A DNA stretch of 6,766 nucleotides from Planctomycetaceae bacterium (GTDB lineage Bacteria; Planctomycetota; Phycisphaerae; Phycisphaerales; SM1A02): assembly GCA_027488415.1 (NCBI GenBank), contig JAIYBS010000265.1, positions 1-6,766 of the forward strand, read 5' to 3'. The translations under genes and the position numbers were made by a program. This document shows positions 4,924-6,766 of this stretch, piece after piece (within the stretch, counting starts at the first letter, position 1; each line of letters opens with the position of its first letter). The notes under the pieces are model-generated. The model was not told where the DNA came from and made no database searches. It was given only the letters and a program-made list of their open reading frames with translations.

Positions 4924-6264
4924 ATGCGCGCCCCCGTCCTCATCTCGATCGTCGTCGCGGGCATCCTTGGGCTCGTCGGCCTCTTCGCCGGCAAGGACAT
5001 CTGGAACGCGATGAGCTTCGGTGCCAAGGAGGGCACCGCCGTCCGCATGGAGGCCGTGGAGGAGGGCGTGATCACGGAGACCGTGTCCGCCCCGGGCATC
5101 ATCGAGCCGATCCGCAAGGTCGACGTCTCGGCGGAGGTCTCCGCGCGCATCGTTGAGCTGCCGCGGCGCGAGGGCGACCGGGTCCGCACGGGCGACCTCC
5201 TCATGCGCCTCGACGACCGTGACCTGAAGGCCGCGCTGCAGAGCGCCGAGGCGCGCCGCGACGGCGAGCGCTACCGGCTCGAGGCCGAGCGCTCGCGCAT
5301 CGTCGGCAGCCAGAACAACCTCGAGAACCAGCGCGCGATCGCCCAGCGCCAGGAGTCGCTCTTCCGCGCCGGCGACGTGAGCCGCCAGGCCTACGAGGAC
5401 GCGGTCACCCGGGCACGCGACCTCGAGAGCCAGTTCCTGGCGCAGAAGAACACGATCGTGCAGCTCGAGAAGAGCCTTGCCGCCGCCGAGGCGCAGATCG
5501 AGCAGCAGCGCGAGGCGCTGCGCCGCACGGTCGTCGTGGCCGCGATCGACGGCGTCGTGACCCAGCTGAACGCCGAGGTCGGCGAGCTCGTCGTCGTCGG
5601 CACGATGAACATGCCGGGCACCAAGATCATGACCATCGCCGACCTGAGCAAGATGAAGCTCAGCGCGAAGGTCAGCGAGACCGACATCCCGCGCGTCGCC
5701 AAGGGGCAGCCCGCCGAGGTCCGGATCAACGGCTACAAGAACCGCGTCTTCAAGGGCACCGTCGACGAGGTCGCGCTGAGCCGCACCGTGGAGAAGGACG
5801 GCACCGGCTTCTTCAAGACGGCGATCCTCCTCGACCTCGACGGCGAGCAGATCTTCAGCGGCCTCGGCGGCAACGTCGACATCTCGATCGCGCGCCACAG
5901 CGGCCTGAACGTGCCGAGCCAGGCCGTCGTCGAGCGGCGGGTCGAGGGGCTGCCGGAGTCGCAGCGATCGAGCCCGCTCATCCCCGCCGGCAAGAAGCTC
6001 GCCAGCGTCGTGTTCCGGGTCGTCGACGGGAAGGCCGTCGCGACCGTCGTGGGCACCGGCGCGTCGAACCTCACCAACACCGTGATCGCGGACGGCGTCA
6101 AGGCCGGCGAGCTGGTGGTCACCGGGCCCTACAAGGCCCTTGAGCGCCTGAAGGACGGCGAGGCCGTCGTGAAGGAGGAGTCCTCCGGCTGGGGCGGCGA
6201 CGGCGAGCGTCCGGGCGGCGGCGGCGGCGGCGGCGGCCGGCGCGGCATGGGAATGCGGTTCTGA
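4924..6264 (+). CDS. Membrane fusion / periplasmic adaptor protein (MacA/HlyD type)
   Basis: 446 residues from this start. It links an inner-membrane ABC permease to an outer-membrane channel in tripartite export. In order: one membrane anchor (about 4-22), first half of the lipoyl/barrel-sandwich domain (about 62-98, ending MRLDDRDL), an alpha-helical hairpin rich in Glu, Gln, Arg and Ala (about 100-200), second lipoyl half (about 203-240, AIDGVVTQLNAEVGELV then GTKIMTIADL), a beta-barrel (about 241-325), a membrane-proximal domain (about 355-416), and a Gly-rich tail. The E-V-G-E-L-V-V-V-G-T-M-N stretch and KIMTIADLS resemble MacA-type adaptors. An ATG at 4876 would add 16 residues; I prefer 4924 because the anchor begins there and a good -10 element overlaps 4876. 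Neither start has a Shine-Dalgarno. The ABC ATPase gene starts 22 nt after the stop, so the two are almost certainly co-transcribed. The exported substrate is unknown. Confidence 0.92.
   Translation: MRAPVLISIVVAGILGLVGLFAGKDIWNAMSFGAKEGTAVRMEAVEEGVITETVSAPGIIEPIRKVDVSAEVSARIVELPRREGDRVRTGDLLMRLDDRDLKAALQSAEARRDGERYRLEAERSRIVGSQNNLENQRAIAQRQESLFRAGDVSRQAYEDAVTRARDLESQFLAQKNTIVQLEKSLAAAEAQIEQQREALRRTVVVAAIDGVVTQLNAEVGELVVVGTMNMPGTKIMTIADLSKMKLSAKVSETDIPRVAKGQPAEVRINGYKNRVFKGTVDEVALSRTVEKDGTGFFKTAILLDLDGEQIFSGLGGNVDISIARHSGLNVPSQAVVERRVEGLPESQRSSPLIPAGKKLASVVFRVVDGKAVATVVGTGASNLTNTVIADGVKAGELVVTGPYKALERLKDGEAVVKEESSGWGGDGERPGGGGGGGGRRGMGMRF
6214..6237 (+). repeat. In-frame (GGC)8 tract
   Basis: Eight consecutive GGC units encode Gly431-Gly438 near the end of the adaptor protein. 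The same codon is used throughout, so the tract is a pure trinucleotide repeat and prone to slippage; gain or loss of units would stay in frame and alter only the length of the glycine tail. Confidence 0.9.
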
Positions 6265-6286
6265 ACCCGGGGTCTGTGACGAGCGC

Positions 6287-6766
6287 ATGAGCGAGGCGAT
6301 CATCCAACTCCGCGGCATCGCGAAGGTCTACCGAGTGGGCGTGGAGACGATCCATGCCCTGCGCGGCGTGGACCTCGACATCCACCGCAACGAGTTCGTC
6401 GCCATCATGGGAAGCTCGGGCTCCGGCAAGAGCACGCTCATGAACACGCTCGGCTGCCTCGACCGCCCGACGGGCGGCGAGTACCGCCTCGGCGGCCACG
6501 TCGTGAGCGCCATGAAGGCGGACGAGCTCGCCCACATCCGCAACGTCGAGATCGGCTTCGTCTTCCAGAGCTTCGAGCTGCTCCCGCGGCAGACGGCGCT
6601 CGAGAACGTCGAGCTCCCCCTGATGTACTCGGCGACCGCCGGCGGAATGCGCGAGCGGCGGGCACGCGCGCTCGCGGCGCTCGAGCGCGTCGGCCTGGGC
6701 AAGCGCGTCGATCACCGCCCGAACCAGCTCTCCGGCGGCCAGAAGCAGCGCGTGGCGATCGCGCGC
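6287..6766 (+). CDS. ABC transporter ATP-binding protein (MacB/LolD-type), 3'-truncated
   Basis: 160 residues are visible and the frame is still open at the right edge. This ATPase would power export together with the adjacent adaptor. The Walker A motif GSSGSGKST is at 42-50, the Q-loop glutamine is Q94 in VFQSFELLP, and the signature LSGGQKQR is at 148-155. GCLDRPTGGEY after Walker A and TALENVELPL after the Q-loop are typical of the MacB/LolD/FtsE-like class. Walker B, the D-loop and the H-loop lie outside the window. The ATG at 6287 starts 22 nt after the adaptor stop; the upstream bases offer at best a weak GACGAG-like ribosome site, and translational coupling is plausible. Whether the ATPase is fused to an FtsX-type permease, as in MacB, or stands alone cannot be seen here. 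Function is assigned with high certainty at class level only. Confidence 0.94.
   Translation, partial: MSEAIIQLRGIAKVYRVGVETIHALRGVDLDIHRNEFVAIMGSSGSGKSTLMNTLGCLDRPTGGEYRLGGHVVSAMKADELAHIRNVEIGFVFQSFELLPRQTALENVELPLMYSATAGGMRERRARALAALERVGLGKRVDHRPNQLSGGQKQRVAIAR

Noticed and set aside
3388..6318. A 976-residue minus-strand open frame opposite the dehydrogenase, clpS and adaptor genes
   Set aside because: The composition is Asp/Ala/Val/Arg-rich without domains, and the plus strand carries three clear protein families across the same span.
1..6766. CRISPR array, transposon, tRNA or rRNA
   Set aside because: No regularly spaced repeats, terminal inverted repeats, transposase-like protein, or RNA-gene sequence was recognised on either strand by reading.

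Overview
The window is high-GC DNA (third codon positions are almost all G or C) from a bacterium. The best guess is Planctomycetota, probably class Phycisphaerae. The reasons are an exported protein joining a DUF1573-type N-terminus to prenyltransferase/squalene-cyclase-like repeats, of a kind I associate with planctomycetes, and a heme A synthase whose first loop reads GLAVPDWP with no cysteine pair. This placement is inference from family resemblance, not a database result.

Layout, left to right. (1) 2-880 (+): the 3' part of a CtaA/COX15-type heme A synthase, cut by the left edge. (2) 864-3350 (-): a large exported protein with an N-terminal DUF1573-type beta domain and a C-terminal alpha/alpha-toroid domain with QW-type motifs; its stop overlaps the heme A synthase stop by 17 bp, tail to tail. 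(3) 3351-3402: a 52-bp divergent spacer holding a strong Shine-Dalgarno for gene 2 and weak promoter candidates. (4) 3403-4431 (+): a medium-chain dehydrogenase/reductase that lacks the visible zinc ligands. (5) 4432-4516: an 85-bp spacer with a perfect inverted repeat and a 9-codon Arg-rich micro-ORF. (6) 4517-4849 (+): a ClpS-type adaptor. (7) 4924-6264 (+): a membrane-fusion (periplasmic adaptor) protein of the MacA/HlyD type. (8) 6287-6766 (+): the N-terminal 160 codons of a MacB/LolD-type ABC ATPase, cut by the right edge.

How they fit together. The last two genes form an evident operon for a tripartite-type ABC exporter; the permease and any outer-membrane factor would lie beyond the right edge. 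ClpS, the dehydrogenase and the exporter genes run in the same direction with short gaps but have no obvious shared pathway. Heme A synthase belongs to cytochrome oxidase biogenesis, and its usual partners would lie to the left.

I see no CRISPR array, mobile element, tRNA or rRNA, and no clear new defence or biosynthetic system. The most unusual item is the DUF1573/cyclase-fold fusion protein. Long open frames on the strands opposite the real genes are by-products of the high GC content and were left out.
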